Part shown: positions 1-9,210 of the stretch, one piece after another
How positions within the stretch are numbered: the first letter of the stretch is position 1
How the letters are laid out: each line of letters opens with the position of its first letter
Assembly (NCBI RefSeq): GCF_011516635.5
Contig: NZ_CP096255.1
Location: 4,152,501-4,216,500 of the forward strand
Direction: 5' to 3'
Length of the DNA: 64,000 nucleotides
Source: Bradyrhizobium barranii subsp. apii
Lineage (GTDB): Bacteria > Pseudomonadota > Alphaproteobacteria > Rhizobiales > Xanthobacteraceae
Made by a program: the position numbers and the translations under genes
Notes under the pieces: generated by a model
The model's input: only the letters and a program-made list of their open reading frames with translations
What the model was told of the DNA's origin: nothing
Databases searched by the model: none

Positions 1-43
1 CCTTCGCGATGCGCTCGATCCGCGCATGGCCAAGAGCCTGTGA
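1..43 (+). CDS. Dipeptide/oligopeptide ABC transporter permease, C-terminal tail (partial)
   Basis: Only the last 13 codons are in the window, read from base 2 and ending in TGA at 41-43. The tail (Leu-Arg-Asp-Ala-Leu-Asp-Pro-Arg and six more residues) matches the usual end of DppC/OppC inner-membrane permeases, where an RDxLDPR motif closes the protein. It lies 19 bases upstream of a DppD-type ATPase, the normal gene order. The family assignment rests on this short motif and the neighbours. Confidence 0.7.
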   Translation, partial: LRDALDPRMAKSL

Positions 44-62
44 TGTCGAGGGGTTGATCGCG

Positions 63-1048
<986 letters not shown>

Positions 1049-1052
<4 letters not shown>

Positions 1053-2026
1053 GTCCTCCGCTGCTCCAGGTCAACGACCTCAAGAAGCATTTTCCGGTCA
1101 AAAAGGGCCTGTTCGGCCGCAAGTCCGAATATGTCTATGCCGTCGACGGTGTCTCGTTCGAAATCGCGAAGGGCGAGACGCTGTCGCTGGTCGGCGAGTC
1201 CGGTTGCGGCAAGTCGACGGTCGGCCGCGCCATCCTGCGGCTGTTCGACATCACCGCGGGCCAGGTGATCCTCGACGGCCAGCGCATCGACGACGCGCAT
1301 CCGAGCACGATGCGCCAGATGCGCCGCCGCGTGCAGGTGGTGTTCCAGGATCCGTTCTCGAGTCTCAATCCGCGCATGCGCGTGCGCGATATCCTGGCGG
1401 AGCCGATCCGCAATTTCGGCCTCGCCAAATCCGCCATCGATCTCGAAACCCGCGTGACGGCGCTGATGGACACCGTGCGGCTGCCGCGCGAGGCGCTCAA
1501 TCGCAGGCCGCACGAATTCTCCGGCGGCCAGCGTCAGCGCATCGGCATTGCGCGGGCGCTCGCAGCCGAGCCCGAGCTGATCGTCTGCGACGAGGCGGTC
1601 TCGGCGCTCGACGTCTCGGTCAAGGCGCAGATCGTCAATCTCCTGCAGGATCTTCAGCGCGAGTTCGGCCTGGCGCTGCTGTTCATCAGCCATGACCTCG
1701 CAATCGTCGAGCACATGACCCATCGTGTCGCGGTGATGTATCTCGGCAAGATCGTCGAGGTGGCGCCGCGCCGCGAGATCTTTGCCGCGCCAAGGCATCC
1801 CTATACCAAGGCGCTGCTCTCCGCAGTCCCGCTGCCCGAGCCCGGCGCCCAGCGCAATCCGATCATCCTCAAGGGGGACGTGCCGAGCCCGATCAACCCG
1901 CCGAGCGGGTGCCGCTTCCACACCCGTTGCCCCTACGTCTTCGATCGCTGCCGGACGGAAGAGCCGACGCTGCGTTCGACCGGACCCGAGCAATGGGTGG
2001 CCTGTCACCTCGAAGAGGCGCCGTAG
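1049..2026 (+). CDS. Dipeptide/oligopeptide ABC transporter ATP-binding protein (DppF/OppF type)
   Basis: Second ATPase of the peptide-type importer, 325 residues. The Walker A is GESGCGKST (about 49-57), the signature FSGGQRQRIGIARALA follows, then Walker B LIVCDEAVSALD, where the usual DEP is DEA. A C-terminal oligopeptide-transporter domain has the CRFHTRCPY cysteine motif. ATG 1049 overlaps the TGA of the upstream ATPase by four bases. It is the last gene of this operon: the next gene is on the opposite strand and begins five bases after its stop, so transcription converges here with no spacer for a terminator. Confidence 0.93.
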
Positions 2027-2031
2027 GCCCT

Positions 2032-2319
2032 TCAGCCCTGGCGGCGCAGGAAAACTGTGATCGTGACTTTCTCCCAGATGCCGGCTGCCGCAAACGGATC
2101 GGCGCGGTTGAAGGCTTCGACCTCGGCGCGGCCGGGCGCCTCGATCAGGAACAGGCTGCCGATCATGTTGGCGCCGTCGTCGGAGACGAGCGGCCCCGAC
2201 ATCACGATCTTGACGCCGAAGCGCGAGGTGTCGCTCAGGAAGGCCTTGTGGGCGTCGTAATTGGCGAGCCGGGTCGGCAACGCGCCGGTGCGGTCGAGGG
2301 CGTGAATGGCGAACAGCAT
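2032..2319 (-). CDS. YciI-family protein
   Basis: A 95-residue protein with the YCII ferredoxin-like fold. It opens with MLFAIHALD, has a His-Lys-Ala-Phe-Leu segment near residue 30 and a central SGPLVSDDG motif, and ends with a strand followed by LRRQG. YciI proteins resemble muconolactone isomerase and often accompany aromatic degradation enzymes, but few have a proven activity. It is the most distal gene of the minus-strand operon carrying the intradiol dioxygenase and maleylacetate reductase, separated from the binding-protein gene by 88 bases with a strong hairpin. A minor role on a small ring-cleavage or lactone intermediate is inference from context. Confidence 0.8.
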   Translation of the reverse strand: MLFAIHALDRTGALPTRLANYDAHKAFLSDTSRFGVKIVMSGPLVSDDGANMIGSLFLIEAPGRAEVEAFNRADPFAAAGIWEKVTITVFLRRQG

Positions 2320-2342
2320 GATGTCTCCGCTGACGTGTCGGT

Positions 2343-2366
2343 TTTCTTGGGACGTTTCTTGGGACG
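2343..2366. repeat. Perfect 12-bp tandem duplication
   Basis: TTTCTTGGGACG occurs twice head to tail, at 2343-2354 and 2355-2366, and the second copy runs into the GC-rich hairpin at 2362-2385. It is non-coding, between the binding-protein gene and the YciI gene. It may be a slippage duplication; no function can be assigned. Confidence 0.85.
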
Positions 2367-2385
2367 GCCGCGAAGGCGGCCGTCC
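2362..2385 (-). terminator. Strong intercistronic hairpin (10-bp perfect stem, GAAG/CTTC loop)
   Basis: GGACGGCCGC at 2362-2371 and GCGGCCGTCC at 2376-2385 are perfectly complementary around a 4-base loop. It lies just past the stop of the minus-strand binding-protein gene (stop at 2408) and before the YciI gene. On the minus strand no T tract follows, so it may protect the transporter mRNA from 3' decay or attenuate transcription rather than act as a full intrinsic terminator. Confidence 0.6.
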
Positions 2386-2407
2386 GTGCTTGTGATGAGC
2401 GGTTGGG

Positions 2408-3382
2408 CTACTTGGCGCCGAGCTTGCCGGCGTCCTCGAAGGTCGGGCAGGTCCGCTGCTCCAGCGGCACGTCGAACGGCTGGTAATTGTCCTTGGTGAT
2501 GACGGTCGGCTTCAGCACGATCTCGGCAATGACCGGCTGGTTGCGCAAGCTGCGGATCGCCATCATGGTGCCGAGGCACCCTTGCGCAAATCCGTTGTAG
2601 TCGCCGCTGGCAAGCAGCTTGCCGGACTTGATCGCGTCGATCGCCTCCTTGGTGCCGTTGATGCCGATCACCTGGGCCTTGCGGTTGGCGCCGTCGAGCG
2701 CCTCGATCGCGCCGACCGCCATGGCGTCGTTGGCCGCCAGCACGCCGTCGATCTGCGGGTTCGACTGCATCAAATTCTCCATGACCTGGAGCGCCTGGAG
2801 CCGCTGGTAGTTGCCGGGCTGCGAGGCCAGCAGCTTGGCGCCCGAATTCTCCTTCAGCGCGTCGTTGAAGCCGCGGACGCGATCGACATTGGTCAGCGAG
2901 CCCTTGACGCCCTCGATGATGACGATGTTGCCCTTGCCACCCAGCGTCTTGAGCAGGAAGCGCGCGGTTTCGAGGCCAAGGCTGTAATCGTCGGCACCGA
3001 CGAAGGAGAGGAACTTGCCGCCGGCGGAGCGGTCGGTGATGTTGACGACGGGGATTTTTGCCTCGTTGATCTTCTCGACGCCCGGCACCATCGCCTTGTA
3101 GTCGACCGGCGTGAAGACGATCGCGCTCGGCTTCTTCACCACGACGTCCTCGATCTGGCTGAGCTGCTCGGGGATCGAGTCCGGCTTGGTCGGGATGTAC
3201 TGCAGCGTCTTCGCGTTCAGCGCTTTCGCCATGTTGTCGGCACCAACCCGCACCGTCTGGAAGAACGGATTGGTCTGGTTCTTGGTAAACACGGCGATGG
3301 TCTCGCCGTCGGCGCGCGCTTGCGTATTGAACGCGGCCGCCATCAGCAGCGGCAGCGCCAGATAACCCAGTGTCTGTTTCAT
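2408..3382 (-). CDS. Ribose-type (family 2) ABC transporter substrate-binding protein
   Basis: Periplasmic binding protein of a carbohydrate-uptake-transporter-2 system, 324 residues. A signal peptide (MKQTLGYLALPLLMAAA, cleavage near ARA-DGE) is followed by the RbsB-like fold: the NPFF segment early in the mature protein, the hinge strands, and the NDAMAVGAIEAL motif in the second lobe. An upstream in-frame ATG at 3400 exists, but GGAGG lies six bases before ATG 3382, so I chose the latter. It is followed by nothing but a hairpin and the YciI gene and preceded by two permeases and a two-domain ATPase. The ligand is unknown. Its place in an aromatic ring-cleavage operon is unusual for a sugar-type binding protein. 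Confidence 0.9.
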   Translation of the reverse strand: MKQTLGYLALPLLMAAAFNTQARADGETIAVFTKNQTNPFFQTVRVGADNMAKALNAKTLQYIPTKPDSIPEQLSQIEDVVVKKPSAIVFTPVDYKAMVPGVEKINEAKIPVVNITDRSAGGKFLSFVGADDYSLGLETARFLLKTLGGKGNIVIIEGVKGSLTNVDRVRGFNDALKENSGAKLLASQPGNYQRLQALQVMENLMQSNPQIDGVLAANDAMAVGAIEALDGANRKAQVIGINGTKEAIDAIKSGKLLASGDYNGFAQGCLGTMMAIRSLRNQPVIAEIVLKPTVITKDNYQPFDVPLEQRTCPTFEDAGKLGAK

Positions 3383-3424
3383 GTAGCCTCCATCCCTCAT
3401 TTTGCTTGTTGGATTTCTAAGAGC

Positions 3425-4402
3425 TCATTGCGCGCGGCGGCGGGTCTTCATGTCGAGCCAGACCGCGAGAATGACGATGATGCCGGTGACGAGCGGCTGC
3501 CAGTTGGCGCTGACCGACAACAGGTTCATGCCGTTCAGCACCAGCGTCAGGATCAGCGCGCCGATGAAGGTGCCGAACACGGTGCCGACACCGCCGAACA
3601 GCGAGGTGCCGCCGATCAGCACGGCCGCGATCGCGGGCAGCGTCAGGCTTTCGCCGATGTCGGCTTCGGCGGAATTGAGTCGCGACAGGAAGATGATCGA
3701 GGCCAGTCCCGCCATGGTGCCGGATACCGCATAGACCAGCAGCAGGCGGCGCGCGACCGGGATGCCGGAGAGGCGGGCGGCGACCGGATTGGCGCCGATC
3801 GCATAGATCTCCTGGCCCCAGATCGTGCGCTGCGCAAACAGCGTTCCGATCCCGAGGAACACCAGCAGCAGGTAGACCGGGATCGGCAGGCCGAACAGAT
3901 AGCCGCTGCCGATCTGGCGGAAGCCCGCCGGGAAGCCGTGCAGGGTTTCGCCCGCCATGTACCAGTAGGTGAGGCCGTTCAGCACCCAGAGCATGCCATA
4001 GGTGGCGATGAAGGAGGGGATGCGCAGCGCGGTGACCATGATGCCGTTGAGCAGGCCAACGATGCCGCCGCAGGCGAGCCCGGTGAGAATGCCGAGCGCC
4101 GGCGAACCGGTCTTGTGGATCACGGTGCCGGCGATACAGGCGGACAGCGCGACATTGGCGCCGACGGAGAGATCGAGCCCGGCGGTGAGCACCACCAGCG
4201 TCAGGCCCGACGCGATGAAGAAGGTCAGGCTCGCTTGTCTCAGCACGTTGAGGATATTTCCGAGGCTCAGGAAGGAGTCGCTGAGCACGGCGAGCACCGC
4301 GCAGATCAGCAGAGCTGCGAGCAGGCGATAGAACACCTGGATCGCGTCCTGCGACAGGAACGAGCGGGGCGGCGAGAGGGCCTCTTTGGAGATGTCGGTC
4401 AT
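3425..4402 (-). CDS. Ribose-type ABC transporter permease (RbsC family)
   Basis: Inner-membrane permease of 325 residues with many hydrophobic segments. It has the family motifs VLTAGLDLSVG (about 55-65) and IGGTSLFGGVGTVFGTFIGA near the C-terminus. ATG 4402 overlaps the stop of the preceding permease gene by four bases, so the two are translationally coupled and probably form a heterodimeric channel. The downstream gene encodes the binding protein. Function as part of a family-2 carbohydrate-type importer is secure; the substrate is not. Confidence 0.92.
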   Translation of the reverse strand: MTDISKEALSPPRSFLSQDAIQVFYRLLAALLICAVLAVLSDSFLSLGNILNVLRQASLTFFIASGLTLVVLTAGLDLSVGANVALSACIAGTVIHKTGSPALGILTGLACGGIVGLLNGIMVTALRIPSFIATYGMLWVLNGLTYWYMAGETLHGFPAGFRQIGSGYLFGLPIPVYLLLVFLGIGTLFAQRTIWGQEIYAIGANPVAARLSGIPVARRLLLVYAVSGTMAGLASIIFLSRLNSAEADIGESLTLPAIAAVLIGGTSLFGGVGTVFGTFIGALILTLVLNGMNLLSVSANWQPLVTGIIVILAVWLDMKTRRRAQ

Positions 4403-5349
4403 GCGCGGCTCCGGAGGCCGTCGAGGAACAGGGCAACGATGACGAGGACGCCGACGCTTGCGACCTGCACCGAAGAGGGCATCGAGATCAGGTTGAGCCC
4501 ATTGCGAAGCACGCCGACCGCGATCACGCCGAGCAACGTGCCGAGCAGCCAGCCATTGCCGCGCTCGAACGAGGTGCCGCCGACCGCGACCGCGGCGATG
4601 GCGTCGAATTCGAGACCAAGGCCCGCGGTCGGGTGGCCGGAATTCATGCGCGCGGTCATCAGCAGGCCGGCAATGCCGGCCATGGCGCCGCCGATCGCGT
4701 AGACCGCGATCAGCAGCTTGTTCGGCGAGAGGCCGGCATAGCGCAGCGCTTCGCGGTTGCCGCCAAGCGCGAAGATGTAGGTGCCGAAGCGGGTGTGGTA
4801 GAGCAGTCCGTGGAAGGCCGCATAGGTCACCAGTGCCATCACGATGGGCACAGGCACGCGGAGAAGCGTTGCCGAATAGATGTCGCGCACGCTGTGGGGG
4901 ATGCCGACCACGCTCTGGCCGTCGCTGACGATCAGCGACAGGCCCTGCGCCATGCCGAGCGTGCCCAGCGTCGCGACGAAGGGCGGAATTCCGACGATGG
5001 CGACCAGCCAGCCGTTGGCGAAGCCGAAGGCTGCGCCGACCAGAAGCCCGGCGCCGAGGCCCAGCAACATCGACTTGGTCGCGAGCGACACGATCGCGAC
5101 GCAGAGCGAGGTCAGCGTCAGCACCGCGCCCATCGACAAATCCAGTCCCTCGGTCATGATGATCAAGGTCATCGGCAGCGCCAGCATGGTCAGGATGGTC
5201 GACTGCACCAGCACGTTGGAGAGGTTGGCGACCGACAGGAAGCCGGGCGCGATGGCGCTGAACAGGGCGATCAGCAGCACCAGCACGATGGCAACGCCGG
5301 GAATGCGTTGCAGCGGATTGGGTTGTGAGACGACCGCGGCTTCACGCAT
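4399..5349 (-). CDS. Ribose-type ABC transporter permease (RbsC family)
   Basis: Second permease of the same importer, 316 residues. It has a hydrophobic N-terminus (about 16-35), the MTEGLDLSMGAVLTL motif (about 66-80) and the VGGTSFERGNGWLLGTLLG segment late in the protein, equivalent to that of its partner. Its start overlaps the stop of the ATPase gene by eight bases. Two different permeases in one system, instead of a homodimer, is common in rhizobial family-2 importers. Confidence 0.92.
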   Translation of the reverse strand: MREAAVVSQPNPLQRIPGVAIVLVLLIALFSAIAPGFLSVANLSNVLVQSTILTMLALPMTLIIMTEGLDLSMGAVLTLTSLCVAIVSLATKSMLLGLGAGLLVGAAFGFANGWLVAIVGIPPFVATLGTLGMAQGLSLIVSDGQSVVGIPHSVRDIYSATLLRVPVPIVMALVTYAAFHGLLYHTRFGTYIFALGGNREALRYAGLSPNKLLIAVYAIGGAMAGIAGLLMTARMNSGHPTAGLGLEFDAIAAVAVGGTSFERGNGWLLGTLLGVIAVGVLRNGLNLISMPSSVQVASVGVLVIVALFLDGLRSRA

Positions 5350-6868
5350 GATGCATCCCCAGTCGCACGATGTTCTCCTCGGTCAGTTCGTTGCGGGTCA
5401 GGTGTCCGGCGATGCGACCCTCGCGCATCACATAGGCGCGGTCGCAGACATGGCAGATCTCGACCTGTTCGGACGAGATCATCAAGGCCGCCGCGCCTTC
5501 GGCGACCAGCCGGTCGATCAGCGCAAAGATCTCGGACTTGGCGCCGATGTCGATGCCGCGCGTCGGCTCGTCGAAGATGAAGAGCTTTGAGCCGGCCGCC
5601 AGCCACTTGCCGATCACGACCTTCTGCTGGTTGCCGCCCGAGAGCAGGCCGACAATCTGGCGCGCGCTTGGCGTTGCGATGCGCAGCTGCCGGATCAGAC
5701 CGTCGGAGGTGCGCTGCGCGCTGCGCTGGTCGAACAGGCCGCTCGGAAACAGCTTTCGCAGCGCCGATACCACCAGATTGTCGCTCACGGACCGCAGCAA
5801 GGCGAGGCCCTCGCTCTTGCGGCTCTCCGGGATCAGCGCGATGCCGCGGCGGGCGGCAAGGTCAGGCTCGCCGGAGATGGCCTTGCCGTCGAAAATGATC
5901 TCGCCTGACGTCACGGCATCGGCGCCGAAGATGGCACGGGCGACCTCGCTGCGGCCGGAACCGACCAGGCCGCACAGGCCGACGATCTCGCCCCGGCGCA
6001 CCTCGATGTTGATATCGGAGATGCCGCTCGATGCGCTCAGGCCCTTGACCTCGAGCAGCAGCTCGCCGGGCTTGTCCGCGAAGTTGCGCGGGTAGGTCAT
6101 GTCGACGTTGCGGCCGACCATCATGCGGACGAGCTGGTCCGGCGTGACGTCGGCGGGACGAACGCCGTCGATGCGGCGGCCGTCGCGCAGCACCGTGATG
6201 CGATCGCCGAGCGCGAACACCTCAGCCATGCGGTGGGAGATATAGACGATCGACACGCCGTCGGCCTTCAGCCGCGCGATCAGGGCGAACAGCAGCTCGG
6301 TCTCACGGTCGGACAGCGCCGCCGTCGGCTCGTCCATCACCAGGATGCGCGCGTTCTGGCTGATCGCCTTCGCGATCTCGACCATCTGCTGCTGCGCCAC
6401 CCCTAACTTGTCGACGGTGGTGGAGGGATCGATGTCGAACCCGATCGTGCCGAGCACGCGCCTGGCGTCGGCCAGGATCTTGCGGCGGTCGATGGTGCCG
6501 GGAATGCGGCCCTTCGGCTCGCGGCCGAGGAAGATGTTCTGGGCGATATCGAGATGGGGGACCAGCGAGAATTCCTGGAAGATCACGGCGATGCCGAGCT
6601 TCTGCGCATCCGCGGTCGAGGAGATCGCGACCTTGTCGCCCTTGTAGTAGAACTCGCCGGCATCGGCGCGGTAGGCGCCGCACAGCACCTTCATCAGGCT
6701 CGACTTGCCGGCGCCGTTCTCCCCCAACAGCATATGGACTTCGCCGGGGAAGACGGCAAAGGAAACATCATCCAGCGCCTTGACGCCGGGAAACTCCTTG
6801 CTGATGCCGCGCAGCTCCAGCAGAGGCGCGGGTGAGGCGGGCTCGATAGCCAATGCGGCGCTGCTCAT
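5342..6868 (-). CDS. Ribose-type ABC transporter ATP-binding protein (two ABC domains, RbsA family)
   Basis: A 508-residue tandem ATPase. The N-terminal domain has Walker A GENGAGKSS (about 49-57), signature LGVAQQQMVEIAKAI and Walker B ILVMDEPTAALS. The second domain has the degenerate P-loop GLVGSGRSE, the signature LSGGNQQKVVIGKWL and Walker B LFIFDEPTRGID, the usual asymmetry of RbsA/MglA proteins. Its start overlaps the stop of the upstream FAD oxidase gene by four bases (ATGA), which ties the transporter firmly to the catabolic genes of the operon. Confidence 0.93.
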   Translation of the reverse strand: MSSAALAIEPASPAPLLELRGISKEFPGVKALDDVSFAVFPGEVHMLLGENGAGKSSLMKVLCGAYRADAGEFYYKGDKVAISSTADAQKLGIAVIFQEFSLVPHLDIAQNIFLGREPKGRIPGTIDRRKILADARRVLGTIGFDIDPSTTVDKLGVAQQQMVEIAKAISQNARILVMDEPTAALSDRETELLFALIARLKADGVSIVYISHRMAEVFALGDRITVLRDGRRIDGVRPADVTPDQLVRMMVGRNVDMTYPRNFADKPGELLLEVKGLSASSGISDINIEVRRGEIVGLCGLVGSGRSEVARAIFGADAVTSGEIIFDGKAISGEPDLAARRGIALIPESRKSEGLALLRSVSDNLVVSALRKLFPSGLFDQRSAQRTSDGLIRQLRIATPSARQIVGLLSGGNQQKVVIGKWLAAGSKLFIFDEPTRGIDIGAKSEIFALIDRLVAEGAAALMISSEQVEICHVCDRAYVMREGRIAGHLTRNELTEENIVRLGMHHA

Positions 6869-8259
6869 GCGTGCACTCCGCTCGCGAAGATCTTTCCGGG
6901 ATTCATCAGTCCATCAGGATCGAGCGCGGTCTTGATCGACCGCATCACATCGACGGCTTCGCCGAGCTCGTCGGTGAGATAATCGATCTTGCCGAGCCCG
7001 ATACCATGCTCGCCGGTGCAGGTGCCGTCCATCGCGATGGCCCGGGCGACCATGCGGGCCTGAAGCGCCTTGGCGCCCTCGGCCTCATCCGGCTTGGCCG
7101 GGTCGATCAGGATCAGCATGTGGAAATTGCCGTCGCCGACATGGCCGACGATCGGGGCGGTAAAACCGTGCTCGTCCGCGTCGCGCCTGGTCTCGGTCAG
7201 GCATTCGGCCAGCCGAGAGATCGGCACGCAGACATCGGTGATCACGGCGCGTGCGCCGGGCCGCAAGCCCAGGCCCGCATAAAGCGTGTTGTCGCGGGCG
7301 TGCCAGAGCCGGCTGCGGTCCTCCTGCGCCTTCGCCCAGGCAAAACCATGGCCGCCATGGTCGGCCGCGATCGCCTGCGCGGCTTCGGCCTGCTCGGCAA
7401 CGGAACTCTCGGAGCCGTGGAATTCGAAGAACAGGGTGGGAGCTTCGCGGTAGCCGAGCTTGGCGTAGGCGTTGATGCCGCGCATCATGACGTCGTCGAG
7501 CAGCTCGATGCGTGCCACGGGGATCGCGGACTGGATCACGGAGATCGCAGTGTCCACGGCATCGTGCAGGGTGTCGAAGCTGCAGACGGCGGCCGAGATC
7601 GCCTGCGGAACGGGATGCACCTTCAAAGTGACTTCGGTGATGACGCCAAGCGTGCCTTCCGCGCCGACGAACATCCGCGTCAGGTCATAGCCGGCGGCCG
7701 ATTTGCGTGCGCGCCTTGCGGTCCGGATCACGCGGCCGTCGGCCAGCACCACCTCCAGCGCCATGACGTTGTCCTTCATGGTGCCGTAGCGCACCGCCAT
7801 GGTGCCGGAGGCACGCGTGGACGTCATGCCGCCGATCGAAGCGTCGGCGCCGGGGTCGATCGGAAAGAAAAGTCCGGTGCCGCGCAGCTCGGCATTGAGC
7901 TGTTTGCGCGTGATGCCGGGCTGCACGACGACATCCATGTCGCTGTCATGCACCGTCAGCACCTTGTTCATCCGGGCGAAGTCGAAGCAGACGCCGCCGG
8001 CGACCGCGGCCGCATTGCCTTCGAGCGAGGTGCCCGCGCCGAACGGAACGATCGGCATGCCTGCGCTGGCGCAGAGCTTCACGATTTCCGCGACCTCCTG
8101 CGTGGTTTCAGGGAAGACCACGATGTCGGGCGGCAAATTGCGATAATGCGATTCGCTCTGTCCGTGCTGATCGAGCACGCCGCGCGCAACGCTCGCGCGC
8201 GGGCCGATCATGCCGGTGAGGCGATCGGCCAATATGCTCGTGCTGACCCGCGGTCCCAT
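6865..8259 (-). CDS. FAD-binding oxidase, D-lactate dehydrogenase (cytochrome)/GlcD family
   Basis: A 464-residue flavoprotein of the vanillyl-alcohol-oxidase fold. The FAD pyrophosphate loop PFGAGTSLEGN is at about 72-82, a second FAD segment is around ASIGGMTSTRASGT, and the C-terminal cap has GHVGDGNFH (about 372-380) and TGEHGIGLGK (about 415-424), which carry catalytic or metal-binding residues in D-2-hydroxyacid dehydrogenases. The family oxidises D-2-hydroxyacids and passes electrons to the respiratory chain. The gene is coupled by ATGA overlap to the transporter ATPase and follows the ring-cleavage dioxygenase. The actual substrate here is unknown; a hydroxyacid side product is one possibility. 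Confidence 0.88.
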   Translation of the reverse strand: MGPRVSTSILADRLTGMIGPRASVARGVLDQHGQSESHYRNLPPDIVVFPETTQEVAEIVKLCASAGMPIVPFGAGTSLEGNAAAVAGGVCFDFARMNKVLTVHDSDMDVVVQPGITRKQLNAELRGTGLFFPIDPGADASIGGMTSTRASGTMAVRYGTMKDNVMALEVVLADGRVIRTARRARKSAAGYDLTRMFVGAEGTLGVITEVTLKVHPVPQAISAAVCSFDTLHDAVDTAISVIQSAIPVARIELLDDVMMRGINAYAKLGYREAPTLFFEFHGSESSVAEQAEAAQAIAADHGGHGFAWAKAQEDRSRLWHARDNTLYAGLGLRPGARAVITDVCVPISRLAECLTETRRDADEHGFTAPIVGHVGDGNFHMLILIDPAKPDEAEGAKALQARMVARAIAMDGTCTGEHGIGLGKIDYLTDELGEAVDVMRSIKTALDPDGLMNPGKIFASGVHA

Positions 8260-8311
8260 CCTTAGCTCCCGTCTGCTCCCTTGTCGGACTCTTGTTGGTC
8301 CTTCGTTTAGC

Positions 8312-9196
8312 CTAGGCGGCTCTCGCGTTGCTCGCGACCTGCTTCAGGCCGAAATCGTAATTGAGGTGGAAATAGTCGCGCTCCACCATGCGACCATCCG
8401 GCGCACGGCCGGCAGGGTGGCCAGTGAATTCGCGGATCAGGCTGTCCTTGACGCCGAACACCACGTCAGAGTCGAGATATTTGTCACCGGCGACGAACAC
8501 ATGGGTCACCAGCTGCTCGAAACCGGGCGCCGAGATCATGAAATGCACATGCGCCGGACGCCAGGGATGGCGGCCCTGCACCTCCAGCATCTCGCCGACA
8601 GGGCCGTCATGCGGGATCGGATAGGCGGCCGGCTTGATCGACCAGAAATGGAAACGGCCATTGGCGTCGGTATGAAAGCGCGCGCGCATCGCGAGATCGC
8701 CGATGTCGTCGAGCTGCTGCACATCGTAATAGCCGTCGTCGTCGGAATGCCAGACATCGACGATGGCGCCCGCAAGCGGTTGTCCGTCGACGGTCGAGAC
8801 CGAGCCTGTGACCAGCATCGGATCGCCTTCCATCGGGCCGGAGATATGGGCGCCGCTGTCCTTCTCCGGCGCGGCCTGGACGAAGAACGGGCCGAGCACC
8901 GTCGTCTCGGTCGCGCCTTCCGGCACGGGATGGTTGATCGCGTCGACCAGCATGGAGACGCCGAGCGTGTCGGACAGCAGGATGAACTCCTGGCGCTTGT
9001 CGTCGCACATGTGCCCGGTGCGGGTCAGGAAATCGATGCCGTATTCCCATTCCTTCTGGGTCGGCCGGACCTCGCGGACGAAGGCATGCAGGTGGCGCAC
9101 CAGCGCCTCGCTGACTTCCTTGATGCGCGGATCGGTTGCGTCCTTGATCCGCTCCAGCACCGCGTCCGTGATCGTGGTCTCGTTGAAGTTACGCAT
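8312..9196 (-). CDS. Intradiol ring-cleavage dioxygenase, probably hydroxyquinol 1,2-dioxygenase
   Basis: A non-haem Fe(III) dioxygenase of 294 residues. Residues 1-100 form the alpha-helical N-terminal dimerisation domain of catechol/hydroxyquinol dioxygenases. Predicted iron ligands are Tyr157 (DGYYDVQ), Tyr192 (AAYPIP), His216 and His218 (RPAHVHF). Such enzymes split 1,2-dihydroxylated rings between the hydroxyls; hydroxyquinol gives maleylacetate. I favour hydroxyquinol over catechol because the operon encodes maleylacetate reductase and contains no muconate cycloisomerase. No aromatic hydroxylase is seen in the window, so the route to the trihydroxybenzene is open. Confidence 0.88.
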   Translation of the reverse strand: MRNFNETTITDAVLERIKDATDPRIKEVSEALVRHLHAFVREVRPTQKEWEYGIDFLTRTGHMCDDKRQEFILLSDTLGVSMLVDAINHPVPEGATETTVLGPFFVQAAPEKDSGAHISGPMEGDPMLVTGSVSTVDGQPLAGAIVDVWHSDDDGYYDVQQLDDIGDLAMRARFHTDANGRFHFWSIKPAAYPIPHDGPVGEMLEVQGRHPWRPAHVHFMISAPGFEQLVTHVFVAGDKYLDSDVVFGVKDSLIREFTGHPAGRAPDGRMVERDYFHLNYDFGLKQVASNARAA

Positions 9197-9210
9197 AGGT
9201 GTCTCCGCGA

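Noticed and set aside
3417..4436. Long minus-strand reading frame overlapping the permease at 3425-4402
   Set aside because: Arginine- and alanine-rich, no family motifs, and the other frame has the full RbsC permease signature.
2582..4702. A 706-codon plus-strand reading frame
   Set aside because: It is the antisense of the binding protein and permease genes, with low-complexity Asp/Gln/Arg-rich sequence and no recognisable domain.
8312..9196. Calling the dioxygenase catechol 1,2-dioxygenase of the ortho pathway
   Set aside because: No muconate cycloisomerase or muconolactone isomerase beyond a YciI protein; maleylacetate reductase in the same operon points to hydroxyquinol.
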